A stretch of DNA of 64,000 bases from Streptomyces lunaelactis (lineage in GTDB: Bacteria > Actinomycetota > Actinomycetes > Streptomycetales > Streptomycetaceae): the NCBI RefSeq assembly GCF_003054555.1, contig NZ_CP026304.1, forward strand, positions 1-64,000, given 5' to 3'. Both the position numbers and the translations under genes were made by a program. Positions 1 through 8,396 of this stretch are shown in pieces; position 1 is the first letter of the stretch; each line of letters starts with the position of its first letter. The notes under the pieces were generated by a model, which ran no database searches, had not been told where the DNA came from, and saw only the letters and a list, made by a program, of their open reading frames with translations.

Positions 1-790
1 GGCGCTGCAAGTCCTCGCTTCGCTGACTTGACTCGCTCGCTCGGTAAGGATTGCAGCTGCCGCGGCCCAGTGGGACCTTCGCTCTGTTGCGGAAGGGTTC
101 GCTTCGCTCACCCTTCGAAGCCGAGCGGGTGGAGTGCATCAAAAGAGAATCTGGCTAGAGTCTGGGTCCTTCGCGCCCCCCTCCCCCGCTCCTGACACGG
201 CGTCACCCGTCCCGCTGACGGCACCCCTTCGGACCCCCAAGCCCTGCCCAACTCGCAAGACGGAAAAGGGTCCCACAAGGGAGAATCAGGGTACCGCAAA
301 CGGCTCCGCCATAGCCGTTCATCACCCGCTGCCAGAGCGCCCCCACCCCGCTCCCTCCACGCGGCCGCTCACGGCCCGTTGAGGGATTCGGCTCGTGACG
401 CTCGGCGTCGCGGCCTAGGCTCGCCTGTGACTGCCTCTCAGGCGCGCACACGCGCAGCGTGAGCGCGCCACCCGCTGTGCTGGCGTTCCGCGCCAGCCCC
501 GGCCGCCAGGCCGTGGGAAAAGGGGCTCAGCGCAGCGCCCCAGAATCCCGATCGCGCGTCGGCCACCAGCCCCACCCACCACCCCATTTCTTCCTTCTTC
601 TCTCTTCTTTTTTCGGTGGGTCAGGTGCAGGGGACGGCAAGCGGAGGGATGTCGGCATGCTTACCGGTGTCTCGCATGGGGTTTGACCTGCGGGAATCGT
701 TTGCTGTTACGGGGAGTGATGCAGCCTCAGGTGCAGGGTGTGTGGCAGCGTCTGCCGCAGCGGGCTGGGCAGGGTGTTGGCGGAAATCCG
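1..790. other. Left-edge stretch without a convincing gene
   Basis: No open frame here has both a good ribosome site and a plausible protein. The first 130 bases repeat short CGCTTCGCT/CGCTCGCT words, and 370-470 is rich in GCGC-type palindromes. A pyrimidine-rich tract (ACTTCTTCTCTCTTCTTTTTTC-like) lies around 588-613. This could be the end of an upstream unit plus a control region. Nothing in it is recognised as a replication origin, transfer origin or telomere. Confidence 0.4.
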
Positions 791-852
791 GGCAACGCAG
801 TGTTGCCAAAGGGTTGGACAAGGTCCGAGACTTAGGTATTATGGAACATGTC
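791..852 (+). promoter_or_regulatory. Promoter module 1 (dyad + -35/-10 + GGAACATGTC)
   Basis: A perfect hairpin GGCAAC-GCAGT-GTTGCC (791-807) precedes a -35 TTGGAC (814-819), a 17-base spacer and a -10 TATTAT (837-842), followed directly by GGAACATGTC. The same block recurs six more times in the window, always ahead of a gene. It drives the GTG-start gene at 907. Positions 854-864 form a small hairpin (GGGTGGCACCC), then comes a leader block CGACACCGCCGA shared with modules 2 and 5. Confidence 0.75.
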
Positions 853-906
853 AGAGGGTGGCACCCCCCGACACCGCCGAAACATCGTCAAACGGAAGGC
901 GTACAC

Positions 907-1254
907 GTGGAGATCGTGATCACTGAGGGCAAGGTTCGTTCGGAGACGACGGGCCCGGACACTCCGTCCGCCAAGCGCGCCCGTACCGTCGCCAACTTCC
1001 TTCCCCGCCCCGAGCTGCTCACGGGCGCGACGATCGTGCACAACCTCGATGAGAACTACACCGGAATTCGGTTCGAGACGAACGCCGGACCGGTCGTCGT
1101 GATGATGCCGGTCGCGGCCGGATTCGAATTCACTGTCGTTCACGAGTCCGAGACCGGTAGCCGGATTCTCGGCAGCATCAAGGGTCAGACGCTCGCGGCT
1201 CGCGCCATCGCGTACCGCATCTCTGAATTCCTCAGGCTCAAGAGTCTCAAGTAG
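907..1254 (+). CDS. Hypothetical 115-aa protein
   Basis: Not recognised. The GTG start at 907 is preceded by GGAAGGCG at good spacing. The reading frame stays open back to an ATG at 841 inside the promoter motif, but that ATG would sit at or before the transcription start, so GTG is preferred. The N-terminal third is Lys/Arg/Pro-rich; the rest is a compact alpha/beta-looking domain with alternating hydrophobics (GPVVVMMPVAAGFEF). No membrane segment or signal peptide. First gene of the shared-promoter group, so it is likely a plasmid establishment or maintenance factor of unknown role. Confidence 0.7.
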   Translation: MEIVITEGKVRSETTGPDTPSAKRARTVANFLPRPELLTGATIVHNLDENYTGIRFETNAGPVVVMMPVAAGFEFTVVHESETGSRILGSIKGQTLAARAIAYRISEFLRLKSLK

Positions 1255-1334
1255 CAATCGCGATGGTGCCGCCCGGAACTCACCCCGGGCGGCATCACGG
1301 GCCGAGTCATCCACGCAGCACGAGGAGTGATCAC

Positions 1335-1892
1335 ATGACCAGCCACACCACGCACGGTGCGCCGATCGCGCGCCATCTGCCCCGCCGGCCGACCGGTGGC
1401 GAGAAGGACCAAATGGACATGGCGTTTTGGGCCGCGCTCGACCGCGCCGCGCCGCTGCCCCTCACGGCCGCGTCCAAGCCGCGCCGCCGCACCGTCGAAA
1501 TCGCTCGGGCGATCTTCACCCTTGGTTGGATCGCCGGAGCGCGGAACGGCAGCACCGGGGCCGCTCTGGAGAACGTGCCCCTGCCGACACAGGTAGTTGG
1601 GGACGCGTTCGCCGCGCTGGACAACGCCCTGCCGGACGAGCAGGAGAGTACGCCGAGGCTGTTGCAGCAGGTCAGCTATCACGGCTCGATCGAGAGTAAG
1701 CACGGCCGGTACTGGGTGACGGAGATTCAGCAGGAGGCCCCCAGCACGGGCGGCGAGACGTCGGCCCACTACACGCTCAGCGTGTGGACCGGCCACCGCT
1801 TCCAAATCGTGGTGAGCAACGTCAACCCGAAGAGCGTCACGGGACTGCCTGTGTTCTTCCAGCGCGTCTACGGAACGCGGACGCCGCGCTAG
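1335..1892 (+). CDS. Hypothetical 185-aa protein
   Basis: Not recognised. ATG at 1335 follows CGAGGAGTG. It starts 80 bases after the upstream gene with no promoter module between, so it is probably co-transcribed from module 1. The N-terminal 60 residues are basic and proline-rich. The middle carries an alanine-rich helix (FTLGWIAGARNG) and the C-terminal half alternates polar and hydrophobic residues like a beta-rich domain (YWVTEIQQEAP, FQIVVSNV). Soluble by appearance, with no catalytic motif visible. The frame from 1263 has no ribosome site. Confidence 0.7.
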   Translation: MTSHTTHGAPIARHLPRRPTGGEKDQMDMAFWAALDRAAPLPLTAASKPRRRTVEIARAIFTLGWIAGARNGSTGAALENVPLPTQVVGDAFAALDNALPDEQESTPRLLQQVSYHGSIESKHGRYWVTEIQQEAPSTGGETSAHYTLSVWTGHRFQIVVSNVNPKSVTGLPVFFQRVYGTRTPR

Positions 1893-1901
1893 GGAGCACC
1901 G

Positions 1902-1967
1902 GGGGTGGGGCATGCCGAGGTAATTCGGTTGCCCCACCCCGAAGATTCGGTATTATGGAACATGTCG
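1902..1967 (+). promoter_or_regulatory. Promoter module 2 with nested dyads
   Basis: A perfect inverted repeat GGGGTGGGGCA (1902-1912) / TGCCCCACCCC (1930-1940) encloses a second dyad CCGA...TCGG. The right arm carries the -35 TTGCCC (1929-1934). A 16-base spacer leads to TATTAT (1951-1956) and the conserved GGAACATGTCG. A GGGCAAGCCC hairpin and the CGACACCGCCGA leader block (1980-1991) follow. The dyad could also end transcription of the upstream gene. It drives the DUF932 gene. Confidence 0.8.
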
Positions 1968-2018
1968 AGGGCAAGCCCCGACACCGCCGAGAGATCGTCA
2001 ACCCCGAGGGGAAACAAC

Positions 2019-3206
2019 ATGACCCAGCAGTACGCCCAGCGCACCGCCGTCCGCACCAACGCGGAGGGCGCCCGGAACGCCACCCTGGAAGACCTGGCAA
2101 CAATCCTCCAGACCCAGCAGGAAAGGAAGCTCGACGTCATCGCCCCCGCGTCCGCGCTGGACATGCGGGATGGCAACCTGGTGATCCGGGGCGTTGAGCC
2201 GCACATTCAGCCGACCGGAGTCGTCAACGTCGATGGCACCTACCGCCCGACCGACGTCGCAGACGAGGGTTTCGCCGACAAGCTGAAGATCCCCACCCAG
2301 TACCTGCGTCGCCTGCGCGCCGAGCACCTGCCGCTGTACGACCTGAACGTGAACGGGTGGCTGGAGCAGGAGCCGGAGCGCCGTTTCCTGGTGCGCGCGC
2401 TGCGCAGCGACGCCGCCGCGCCGGGTGGAGAGCCCGGCGAGGGAGTCGCCCGCGCTTTCCTGTCGGACAGCTACCGCCTGATCGATAACTTTGATCTGCT
2501 GCTGGCCGCGCTGGACGGCATCCGGCAGTCGGGGCACGCCGCGCAGGTCACCGGGTGCGATCTGACCGACCGCCGCATGTACGTCCGCGTCGAGTCCGAC
2601 GAAGTCGCCGTTCAGGCACGCGAGCTGCTCAAGGGATACCGCTCCCCCTACACCGGGCAGACCGGTGACGAACTCCCGCTGATCTCGGCCGGTTTCGTCA
2701 TCCGGAACAGCGAAGTCGGAGCGGGCGCGTTCACGATCACGCCGCGCGCGGTCGTGCAGGTGTGCACCAACGGCCTGACCATGACCGAAGACGTCATGCG
2801 GGAAGTCCACCTTGGCGGGAAGCAGGATGACGGCGTCATCCAGTGGTCCGGCGCCACGCAGAGCAAGGTTCTGGAGCTCATCACCGCCAAGACCACGGAC
2901 GCGGTACGTACATTCCTCTCCCGCGACTTCGTGGAAGGCAAGCTTCGGGGGATCGAGGCCGCCGCTGGTCGCCCGGTCGCCAACCCGACGCAGACCATCG
3001 AGCACGTCACCAAGAAGCTGAACATCAGCGGCCCGGTGAAGGACCGCATCCTTGCCCATTTCATCCAGGGCAGGCAGATCACGGCCGGAGGCGTAATGCA
3101 GGCCATCACCGCCGCCGCGCAGCAGATCCCCAACGCGGATGCGTCGTACGACCTTGAGGCACTTGCGCTGCCTGCGCTGCGAGCCGCAGCCGCGTACGCC
3201 GCCTAA
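2019..3206 (+). CDS. DUF932 (phage/plasmid-like) protein
   Basis: The 395-aa product belongs to the DUF932 family of phage and plasmid proteins, whose biochemical role is unknown and which are common near mobile-element entry regions. Seen in sequence: the conserved middle with YRPTDVADEGFADKL, PTQYLRRL, an NVNGWL segment, and the SDSYRLIDNFDLLLAAL block typical of the family, then a long alpha-helical C-terminus. ATG at 2019 sits after GAGGGGAAACAAC. It has its own promoter module and is followed by a strong terminator, so it is monocistronic. The family call rests on motif recognition only. Confidence 0.85.
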   Translation: MTQQYAQRTAVRTNAEGARNATLEDLATILQTQQERKLDVIAPASALDMRDGNLVIRGVEPHIQPTGVVNVDGTYRPTDVADEGFADKLKIPTQYLRRLRAEHLPLYDLNVNGWLEQEPERRFLVRALRSDAAAPGGEPGEGVARAFLSDSYRLIDNFDLLLAALDGIRQSGHAAQVTGCDLTDRRMYVRVESDEVAVQARELLKGYRSPYTGQTGDELPLISAGFVIRNSEVGAGAFTITPRAVVQVCTNGLTMTEDVMREVHLGGKQDDGVIQWSGATQSKVLELITAKTTDAVRTFLSRDFVEGKLRGIEAAAGRPVANPTQTIEHVTKKLNISGPVKDRILAHFIQGRQITAGGVMQAITAAAQQIPNADASYDLEALALPALRAAAAYAA

Positions 3207-3228
3207 ACCCCCCGCTCCCCTACGGGGG

Positions 3229-3275
3229 CCCGGGTGGGCCCGACCCCGCGCCCCACGGGGTCGGGCCCACCCGGG
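3229..3275 (+). terminator. Strong 19-bp stem terminator
   Basis: A perfect 19-base stem (3229-3247 with 3257-3275) and 9-base loop lies 23 bases past the DUF932 stop codon. It is GC-only with no U tract, as is common in Streptomyces. Confidence 0.85.
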
Positions 3276-3448
3276 GCACGCCGAGCGCCCCCGACCCCCC
3301 GCCGCTAACCGGCGGGGCGCCGTCCCTGCCGAGCAGGGCGAGCGCAGGGAGAGTCCCCGCCCCCCTTCACGGCCCGCCGCTCGGCAGTCGAGAACTGCCG
3401 ACGCTCCCCACCCCTCACGCCCCCGCCGGCCAGAAAGGCAGCCGCGCC

Positions 3449-3946
3449 ATGCCCATGCACCGCGCACTAATCCGCCCCAGCGACCAAGCCATATCCGCCG
3501 CGCACAAGCGCGCCCACCGCGCACTCACCTGCATTCTCGCGGCCCTCGGTACCGGCACGCACACCCTGAACTATGTAGCCCAGGACTCCGACGGGCAATT
3601 TGCCACCGTGGCCGCGTCCATCACCCTGCCCCCGGGCCCCACCCGCCTGGAGGCAGACCCCGACGACGTCCGCCGCATCCTCGCCGCGCTCACATTCGCC
3701 ATCGAGGGCAGCTGTGTGAACCGCGCCGTACTCGTCGCCACCACACAGATGCAGCCCCAACCGCGCGCATGCGGATGGAGCGTCCGGGACGGCTGGCTGC
3801 ACCCCATGCCGACCGCCGAACTCCAGCAGGCATTGGCCCCCTGCCCCGGCACACCCGGGCCTGCGCGCGAGACCTACGCCGCACCCGCCCTCAACGCGCC
3901 GCCCAGGCCAGCCCCTGCCCACGCGACCGAGCACCCTCGAACGTGA
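3449..3946 (+). CDS. Hypothetical 165-aa protein
   Basis: Not recognised. ATG at 3449 follows AGAAAGGCAG, an acceptable site. The protein opens with a basic helix (HKRAHRALTCILAALG), has a central domain with FATVAASITLPPGP and DDVRRILAALTFA, and ends in a Pro/Ala-rich tail. No catalytic motif or membrane span. The next gene starts 12 bases after its stop, suggesting co-transcription. No shared-promoter module precedes it. Confidence 0.65.
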   Translation: MPMHRALIRPSDQAISAAHKRAHRALTCILAALGTGTHTLNYVAQDSDGQFATVAASITLPPGPTRLEADPDDVRRILAALTFAIEGSCVNRAVLVATTQMQPQPRACGWSVRDGWLHPMPTAELQQALAPCPGTPGPARETYAAPALNAPPRPAPAHATEHPRT

Positions 3947-3957
3947 AAGGCACTCCC

Positions 3958-4398
3958 GTGAAGCTTGTGATCACCCCGCAGGCGCAGTTGACCATGACGA
4001 CGAACCGACTGTCTGAGCCCCGTAGCGTGCTGGACACGGATCGGAAGATCATCGGTTACAGCGTCCAGACTCCGGCCGGAGCGTTCGATCTCGTCACGCT
4101 GGACGGCCGGTACGTGGTCCGCTCCTACCGCACGCGCAGTCCAGTGACGGGGTTTGCTCGGAAGCATGCTCCGACCCTGGTTCCGGTCGAGGACACCGTG
4201 GTACCGGTCCTCTGCCCCAAGCGTGGTTGCAACGGTGGGCTTCGGTTCACCTCTACCCCGTCATACCAGTGCGAGCGATGCAAGCACCTGACGACGGATG
4301 CCCATGCGGAGGGGTGGGAGCGGAAACAGGATCTGACGCACTCTCACCGGATCTTTCACTTGCGCCGCGGTACAAGGGTGGCCGAGACGCTTCTGTGA
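3958..4398 (+). CDS. Hypothetical 146-aa zinc-ribbon protein
   Basis: The GTG start at 3958 follows GTGAAAGG. The C-terminal half has two Cys pairs, CPKRGC and CERC, about 15 residues apart, followed by a His-rich tail: a likely zinc ribbon for nucleic-acid or protein contact. The N-terminal half reads like a small beta-rich domain (IIGYSVQTPAGAF, DLVTLDGRYVVRSY). A longer frame extends upstream but it is antisense-like Pro/Arg sequence without a ribosome site. Function unknown. Confidence 0.65.
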   Translation: MKLVITPQAQLTMTTNRLSEPRSVLDTDRKIIGYSVQTPAGAFDLVTLDGRYVVRSYRTRSPVTGFARKHAPTLVPVEDTVVPVLCPKRGCNGGLRFTSTPSYQCERCKHLTTDAHAEGWERKQDLTHSHRIFHLRRGTRVAETLL

Positions 4399-4459
4399 AC
4401 GACCCGGACGCGTCGGGCGGGGACAGCGTCAGGCCGATCACCGATCGATCGGCGCTGCC

Positions 4460-4610
4460 CCCCGGGCCGCTGCCCCGCGTCCGCAGCGGCCCGGCGCGCT
4501 GAGCGGGGTTCCGCGACGAATTCGCCCAGTTCTATCGGCGCAAGTTCAACCACTTCCTATGCGCCGGCCGCTGGGCCACCCGCACGGAGGTCTGCCACCC
4601 CCCTCCCCCA
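4460..4610 (+). pseudogene. Internally deleted remnant of the downstream 266-aa gene
   Basis: Bases 4462-4498 encode PLPRVRSG, as does the intact gene near 4850-4875. Bases about 4513-4550 encode an EFAQFYRRKFNH-like stretch matching ESAQFYRRRLNH near 5336-5370, and a GGAGGTCTGCC tail word is shared at 4588 and 5408. The order is preserved but about 450 bases are missing and the frames do not join, so this looks like a decayed, internally deleted tandem copy of the next gene. Confidence 0.65.
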
Positions 4611-4642
4611 ACCGAGCATCCTCACGCCAAGGAGGCGCACTC

Positions 4643-5443
4643 GTGTTCAGCCTTTCGACCGCATCCGGAACTGTCCGCATCACCGCCGCCGAGCCCGACG
4701 ACACCGGCGCAGTCCGCTACACCCTCGCCGGAGCCGTCAGCGGAACCGTGCACGCCGTCGCCACCCACCACCCCTCCCAATGGGACGAGTTCACCGCAGT
4801 ACGCGTCAGCCTCGGAGCCGCCAACAGCATGGACGAGTTCCCCGCCGAGCCGTTGCCGCGCGTCCGCAGCGGACGCCGCGCTTACCACGGCAGCATCATG
4901 CGCCTGCTGAACGAGCCCGCCGACAGCGAATGGGGCTGGAGACTCACCCCCTGCGGCATCCAGGACACCGAGGACCGCGACGCTCCCCCCAAGTCCGCCC
5001 ACACCCTCGAAACCGTCATGCGCGCCTGCGCCAGCAACTACGCCGCCCGCCCCGACCTCCCGCGACTGTTCGACGTGGCCCGACGACGCGAGACACCGAA
5101 GCTCCGCGCATGGCTCGCCGAATTCATCCCATCCGACGAACGCGACATGCGCCGCAGCGAGCAGCAAGCGGAGCAGTACCGCCAGGCCGCGCGCCAGGTC
5201 ACCGCCGCCTGGTGGCAGGCCGCCCGCTGGTACGCCGCCCAGCCGAGCCCGCTGCTCGCCCTGGTGCTCGCCCCCACCCGCGAAAGCCTCGCCCACCGCG
5301 CCAACTATCTGCCGCAGTGGGCCGAGATCCACGACGAGTCCGCCCAGTTCTACCGCCGCAGGCTCAACCACGACCGCACCATGGCCGACGCATTGCGCCG
5401 TCCGCGCCGGAGGTCTGCCGCCCCCGCACCCACTGCTGTGTAG
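4643..5443 (+). CDS. Hypothetical 266-aa protein
   Basis: Not recognised. GTG at 4643 has the strong site AAGGAGGCGCAC. The N-terminal about 60 residues look like a beta-rich domain (GTVRITAAEP, YTLAGAVSGTVHAV). The remainder is strongly helical, with Arg/Glu/Gln-rich stretches (RRSEQQAEQYRQAARQ) and a Trp pair (AAWWQAARWYAAQ). Cytoplasmic by appearance. A decayed partial copy lies directly upstream and a strong terminator downstream. The unusual Trp-rich helix suggests protein or nucleic-acid binding, but this is inference. Confidence 0.7.
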   Translation: MFSLSTASGTVRITAAEPDDTGAVRYTLAGAVSGTVHAVATHHPSQWDEFTAVRVSLGAANSMDEFPAEPLPRVRSGRRAYHGSIMRLLNEPADSEWGWRLTPCGIQDTEDRDAPPKSAHTLETVMRACASNYAARPDLPRLFDVARRRETPKLRAWLAEFIPSDERDMRRSEQQAEQYRQAARQVTAAWWQAARWYAAQPSPLLALVLAPTRESLAHRANYLPQWAEIHDESAQFYRRRLNHDRTMADALRRPRRRSAAPAPTAV

Positions 5444-5502
5444 AGCCTCGCCACCGTCGACTGTTCCGGCGTCCCGGTACGTGCCCGGACCGCCCCCTGC
5501 CC

Positions 5503-5543
5503 GGCAGCAGCGGCCGGCCGCTCTCCGACCGGCCGCTGCTGCC
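5503..5543 (+). terminator. 15-bp stem terminator
   Basis: Perfect stem 5503-5517 with 5529-5543 around an 11-base loop, 60 bases after the stop at 5443. Confidence 0.8.
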
Positions 5544-5601
5544 CCGCTCCACCCGCACGCCTTGACCACAACCGCCGCACTCCAGCCCGTACGGAGACCC
5601 G

Positions 5602-6213
5602 ATGGACCGCACCTTGACCCTCGCCCGCCGCGCCAACGGATGGACGTCCAGCGCCCAAGTCGCCGCCATGGCCACCGCTCACGACCATGAGCAGCAGTGC
5701 GACAACTGCGGCAAGCCCGGCGCCAGTGTCCTGACCGACGACGGATGGCAGGGCACCGTCCAGAGCTGCCCCGAGTCGGACCGCCTGCGACACATCGAGG
5801 AGGAACAGCGCCGCGCCGACCGCGCGCGAGCGACCGAAGCCGACCCGAGGCCACTCACGCCCGAGGACCAGGCCCTACTTGCCGCCGAGGCCTACGACTG
5901 GCTCGCCGCCCGTCCTCGAGTCCACGACCAGTCCGCATGCATCGGCCCAGTCGACGTCGAGGACATGCGGATTCCGAGGGGTGAGGAGCCGCCGACTGGC
6001 ACCACGCTGTGTATCGCGGCAGCCGTCTGTCATCTCGCCGGATACGAACTGCGGGCCGACCCGGTCGCACGCGCCTACCGGATGAGCGTTCCCATCCCCC
6101 ACCTGGCTGCGTGGCTCCTCGCCCTCACCGAGGATCAGCCGCACGCCCTGTTGAACAGTCTCGACAATGCCGCCGCCATGGCCCGACTCGCCACGCTCGC
6201 CCGCCGCCAGTAG
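5602..6213 (+). CDS. Hypothetical 203-aa protein with N-terminal Cys motif
   Basis: ATG at 5602 follows TACGGAGACCCG. Residues about 33-52 contain CDNCGKPG and a later Cys, a possible metal site. The middle is highly charged (EEEQRRADRARATEAD). The C-terminal half is helical (LCIAAAVCHLAGYELRADP, HLAAWLLALTEDQPHALL). No known family recognised. The next gene starts 28 bases after the stop, so the two are probably co-transcribed. Confidence 0.65.
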   Translation: MDRTLTLARRANGWTSSAQVAAMATAHDHEQQCDNCGKPGASVLTDDGWQGTVQSCPESDRLRHIEEEQRRADRARATEADPRPLTPEDQALLAAEAYDWLAARPRVHDQSACIGPVDVEDMRIPRGEEPPTGTTLCIAAAVCHLAGYELRADPVARAYRMSVPIPHLAAWLLALTEDQPHALLNSLDNAAAMARLATLARRQ

Positions 6214-6241
6214 AAGCCGCCCCGTTCCCGAAGGGAGAGCC

Positions 6242-6922
6242 ATGCAACACCCTGCCACCGGCCCAAAATCCGCCGCCGCCAACCCACCGGCCACCCGCCC
6301 GGCAGGACGGGCGAGCGACCGGACAGAATCGGCCCTCCAGTACCCCGACGGTTCCGTCATCTGGCAAACGCGTTCCCCCGCACTGCCGCTCACCGTGGAG
6401 CGCACCACCTACGACGCGAGCGGACGACACCGCAGGCTGCTGTGTACGGGGGTCGATGGGCAGCGCGTCTACGCGGCACCGCACCACGTCGTGATCAGCG
6501 ATCCAGCGCAGCGACCCACAGCCGTCCGGCTCGACTCCAGCGCGCGGGAGTTGACCGCGGCGATTCGGCGGCACACCGCGGACTGCCGGTCCTGCTGCGA
6601 GGAAGCGGTGTTCTGGGGAACGGCGCGCCGCTGCCTGCTGGGCAAACGGCTGGTCGACGAACTCGGGGCACTGCTGCACTACCGCGACAACGTCGCGAAG
6701 TGGCTGGAGGGAAAGCCCGTCGACCCCACCGTCCTGCGCCGAGGCCAGGGGGTAACAGTGCGGGGCTGGCACTACGACGCCCACCTCCGCTGCCACACCC
6801 GACAGGCCGAATTCGTCGGACGGTTCGTCGAAGCTGACCATCACGGCTATCTGATCGTCCGCGAAATGGAGCACCTGACCACGGCCGCGTACCGCGCCGT
6901 GCACGTCTTCCACGCCCCCTAG
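6242..6922 (+). CDS. Hypothetical 226-aa protein
   Basis: Not recognised. ATG at 6242 has AAGGGAGAG at good spacing, which decides the start over an earlier in-frame ATG at 6167 that overlaps the previous gene. A Pro/Ala-rich N-terminus is followed by beta-type segments (YPDGSVIWQT, QRVYAAPHHVVIS), a Cys cluster (DCRSCCEEAVFW) and a C-terminal domain with GYLIVREMEHL. A hairpin terminator follows the stop. Confidence 0.65.
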   Translation: MQHPATGPKSAAANPPATRPAGRASDRTESALQYPDGSVIWQTRSPALPLTVERTTYDASGRHRRLLCTGVDGQRVYAAPHHVVISDPAQRPTAVRLDSSARELTAAIRRHTADCRSCCEEAVFWGTARRCLLGKRLVDELGALLHYRDNVAKWLEGKPVDPTVLRRGQGVTVRGWHYDAHLRCHTRQAEFVGRFVEADHHGYLIVREMEHLTTAAYRAVHVFHAP

Positions 6923-6944
6923 TCCGTCGACGACCCCCGGCACG

Positions 6945-6968
6945 CGGGCCGGGCAAAGGCCCGGCCCG
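6945..6968 (+). terminator. 10-bp stem terminator
   Basis: Stem CGGGCCGGGC / GCCCGGCCCG around a 4-base AAAG loop, 22 bases after the stop codon at 6922. Confidence 0.8.
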
Positions 6969-7095
6969 ACTGCCGAGGCCGGTCGTTCAGCGTCCCCGCC
7001 CTTCTCCGGCCCGGTCACCGCCTGGTGCTGGCACCAGGCGCCAGCACCAGGCCGGAGATCAGTCCCCTTCTCGTACCCTCCGACAGGAGACCGAC

Positions 7096-8289
7096 ATGTC
7101 TGCCCTGACCCGTGCACTCGCCGACCAGATCGCCGCAGAGCTCGGCGCCAACTGCCGCACAGAGCCCACCGACGACCCCGCAACGCTGCGCATCATCGAC
7201 GACGAGGGGCGCGCGATCCTGCTGCACCATGACGTGGCCAAGCCGTCCCGCCTGACCATCAGCGCCCAGCTCCCCACGGCAGCGGATGACCACGGCGTTG
7301 CCATCAAACCGATCACTGTCTCTGCCACCCTGCCCGCCGGCCACGCGGCGGCACACATCCGTCGCCGCCTCATGCCCGCGCACGCCCAAGCGTTGGCCGA
7401 ACTCGCTTCACGCGTCGCTGACCGGGCACCGGCGCCGCCCGTAGAGGGCGGACCCTCCGTCCTGTCGTCACAGGTCGTCCAGCGCGCTGCCGTCGCGCTG
7501 CATGAAATCGCCCCGGCCCACTGCCCCGGGGAGGCAGCCGGGTGGGTCATCGGTACGGGGAGCGGCCGCGCGCGGCCGCTGCTCGCGGCGTGGTGGCAGT
7601 CCGCCAGGAGCACGGAGCCGACGAGCGCCGAAGAGGCCATGGCGCCGTTTCTCGCTGACGCGCTGCGCCGCGCAGGTCTGTCCACCACCGAACCGTGCAC
7701 GGAGCGAAGGGTGTTCTTCGCCGTGTCGCCCGTGGGAGCCGACGAGCCGCGCCATGTAGTCGGCCCCGCCCGCGATCGGCCCGGTGCCTGGGAGTTGGTC
7801 GACGGCTGCACCGGCGCTAGGGTGCGCAGTCTCGTCGACCGCGAACGCGCCGGAGAGCTGGCCGAGGAGCTTGACCGCGAAGCTCTAATGCAGTCCGCCT
7901 CGGGGTGGGCATCCCTCTATCTGCCGGGACTGGGTACGGAGGAGGTGCAGGACCCACGCTTGCGGGCAGTCGCCGTCGACCTGGCCAGGGGTGGCCATAT
8001 GGCGTACGGGACGGGCGCAATGGGTCACACGGAGGTGCCCGGGTTCCTGGTTCTGGCCCGTTCCGAGTGTCCGCATGAGGCGCGGGTGCACTGGCTGTTG
8101 GAGCCGCGGGATGGTGTCTGGCCCGGTGGGCGGCGGGACGCACCGCCCGCTGTCGTCGAGCGCCGCAATCAGGACCTGACCGAGTACGCCCGCTGCCTGA
8201 CTGCACCAAGCCGCAAGGTCTCCGTCTCGTCCGAGGGATGTGTGCGCGTGGAGTTCACCGACGCGAGCGCTGACCCGTCGCGGAGCTGA
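7096..8289 (+). CDS. Hypothetical 397-aa protein, paralogue of the gene at 14398
   Basis: ATG at 7096 follows GACAGGAGACCGAC. The first about 110 residues resemble those of the 211-aa protein at 14398: a helix, an RTEP segment, IIDDEGRAILLHHD versus IVDEAGRTIVLRD, then a helix AHIRRRLMPAHAQALAEL versus NQIHRDLLPAYDAALERC. The C-terminal half is unique and mixed alpha/beta (VFFAVSPVG, GFLVLARSECP, VHWLLEPRDG). Cytoplasmic, with no active-site motif recognised. Promoter module 3 follows the stop. Confidence 0.7.
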   Translation: MSALTRALADQIAAELGANCRTEPTDDPATLRIIDDEGRAILLHHDVAKPSRLTISAQLPTAADDHGVAIKPITVSATLPAGHAAAHIRRRLMPAHAQALAELASRVADRAPAPPVEGGPSVLSSQVVQRAAVALHEIAPAHCPGEAAGWVIGTGSGRARPLLAAWWQSARSTEPTSAEEAMAPFLADALRRAGLSTTEPCTERRVFFAVSPVGADEPRHVVGPARDRPGAWELVDGCTGARVRSLVDRERAGELAEELDREALMQSASGWASLYLPGLGTEEVQDPRLRAVAVDLARGGHMAYGTGAMGHTEVPGFLVLARSECPHEARVHWLLEPRDGVWPGGRRDAPPAVVERRNQDLTEYARCLTAPSRKVSVSSEGCVRVEFTDASADPSRS

Positions 8290-8295
8290 CCGGGA

Positions 8296-8360
8296 GTGGG
8301 GCGACCCGGAGATAAATCAGTTGCACCCACCCCACAGGTTAGGGATTATGGAACATGTCG
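8296..8360 (+). promoter_or_regulatory. Promoter module 3
   Basis: Arms GTGGGG (8296-8301) and CCCCAC (8330-8335) flank a GATAAAT core. The -35 TTGCAC (8321-8326), 17-base spacer and -10 GATTAT (8344-8349) lead into the conserved GGAACATGTCG. It drives the 116-aa gene at 8397. Confidence 0.75.
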
Positions 8361-8396
8361 CACGGTTCACCGAAACGCCCCCCGAGGAGAGCCGAC

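Noticed and set aside
841..852. ATGGAACATGTC as a conserved short upstream reading frame (M-E-H-V) in the promoter modules
   Set aside because: The ATG overlaps the -10 and lies before the expected transcription start, and spacing to the next conserved block differs by a non-multiple of three, so conservation is at DNA level.
1957..1967. GGAACATGTCG as an actinobacterial SOS (LexA) box
   Set aside because: Only one half (GAAC) of the GAAC-N4-GTTC palindrome is present in all copies; the second half is absent.
3139..3957. Upstream extension of the zinc-ribbon gene to 3139
   Set aside because: The extension overlaps two other genes and a terminator and is Arg/Pro-rich antisense-type sequence without a ribosome site.
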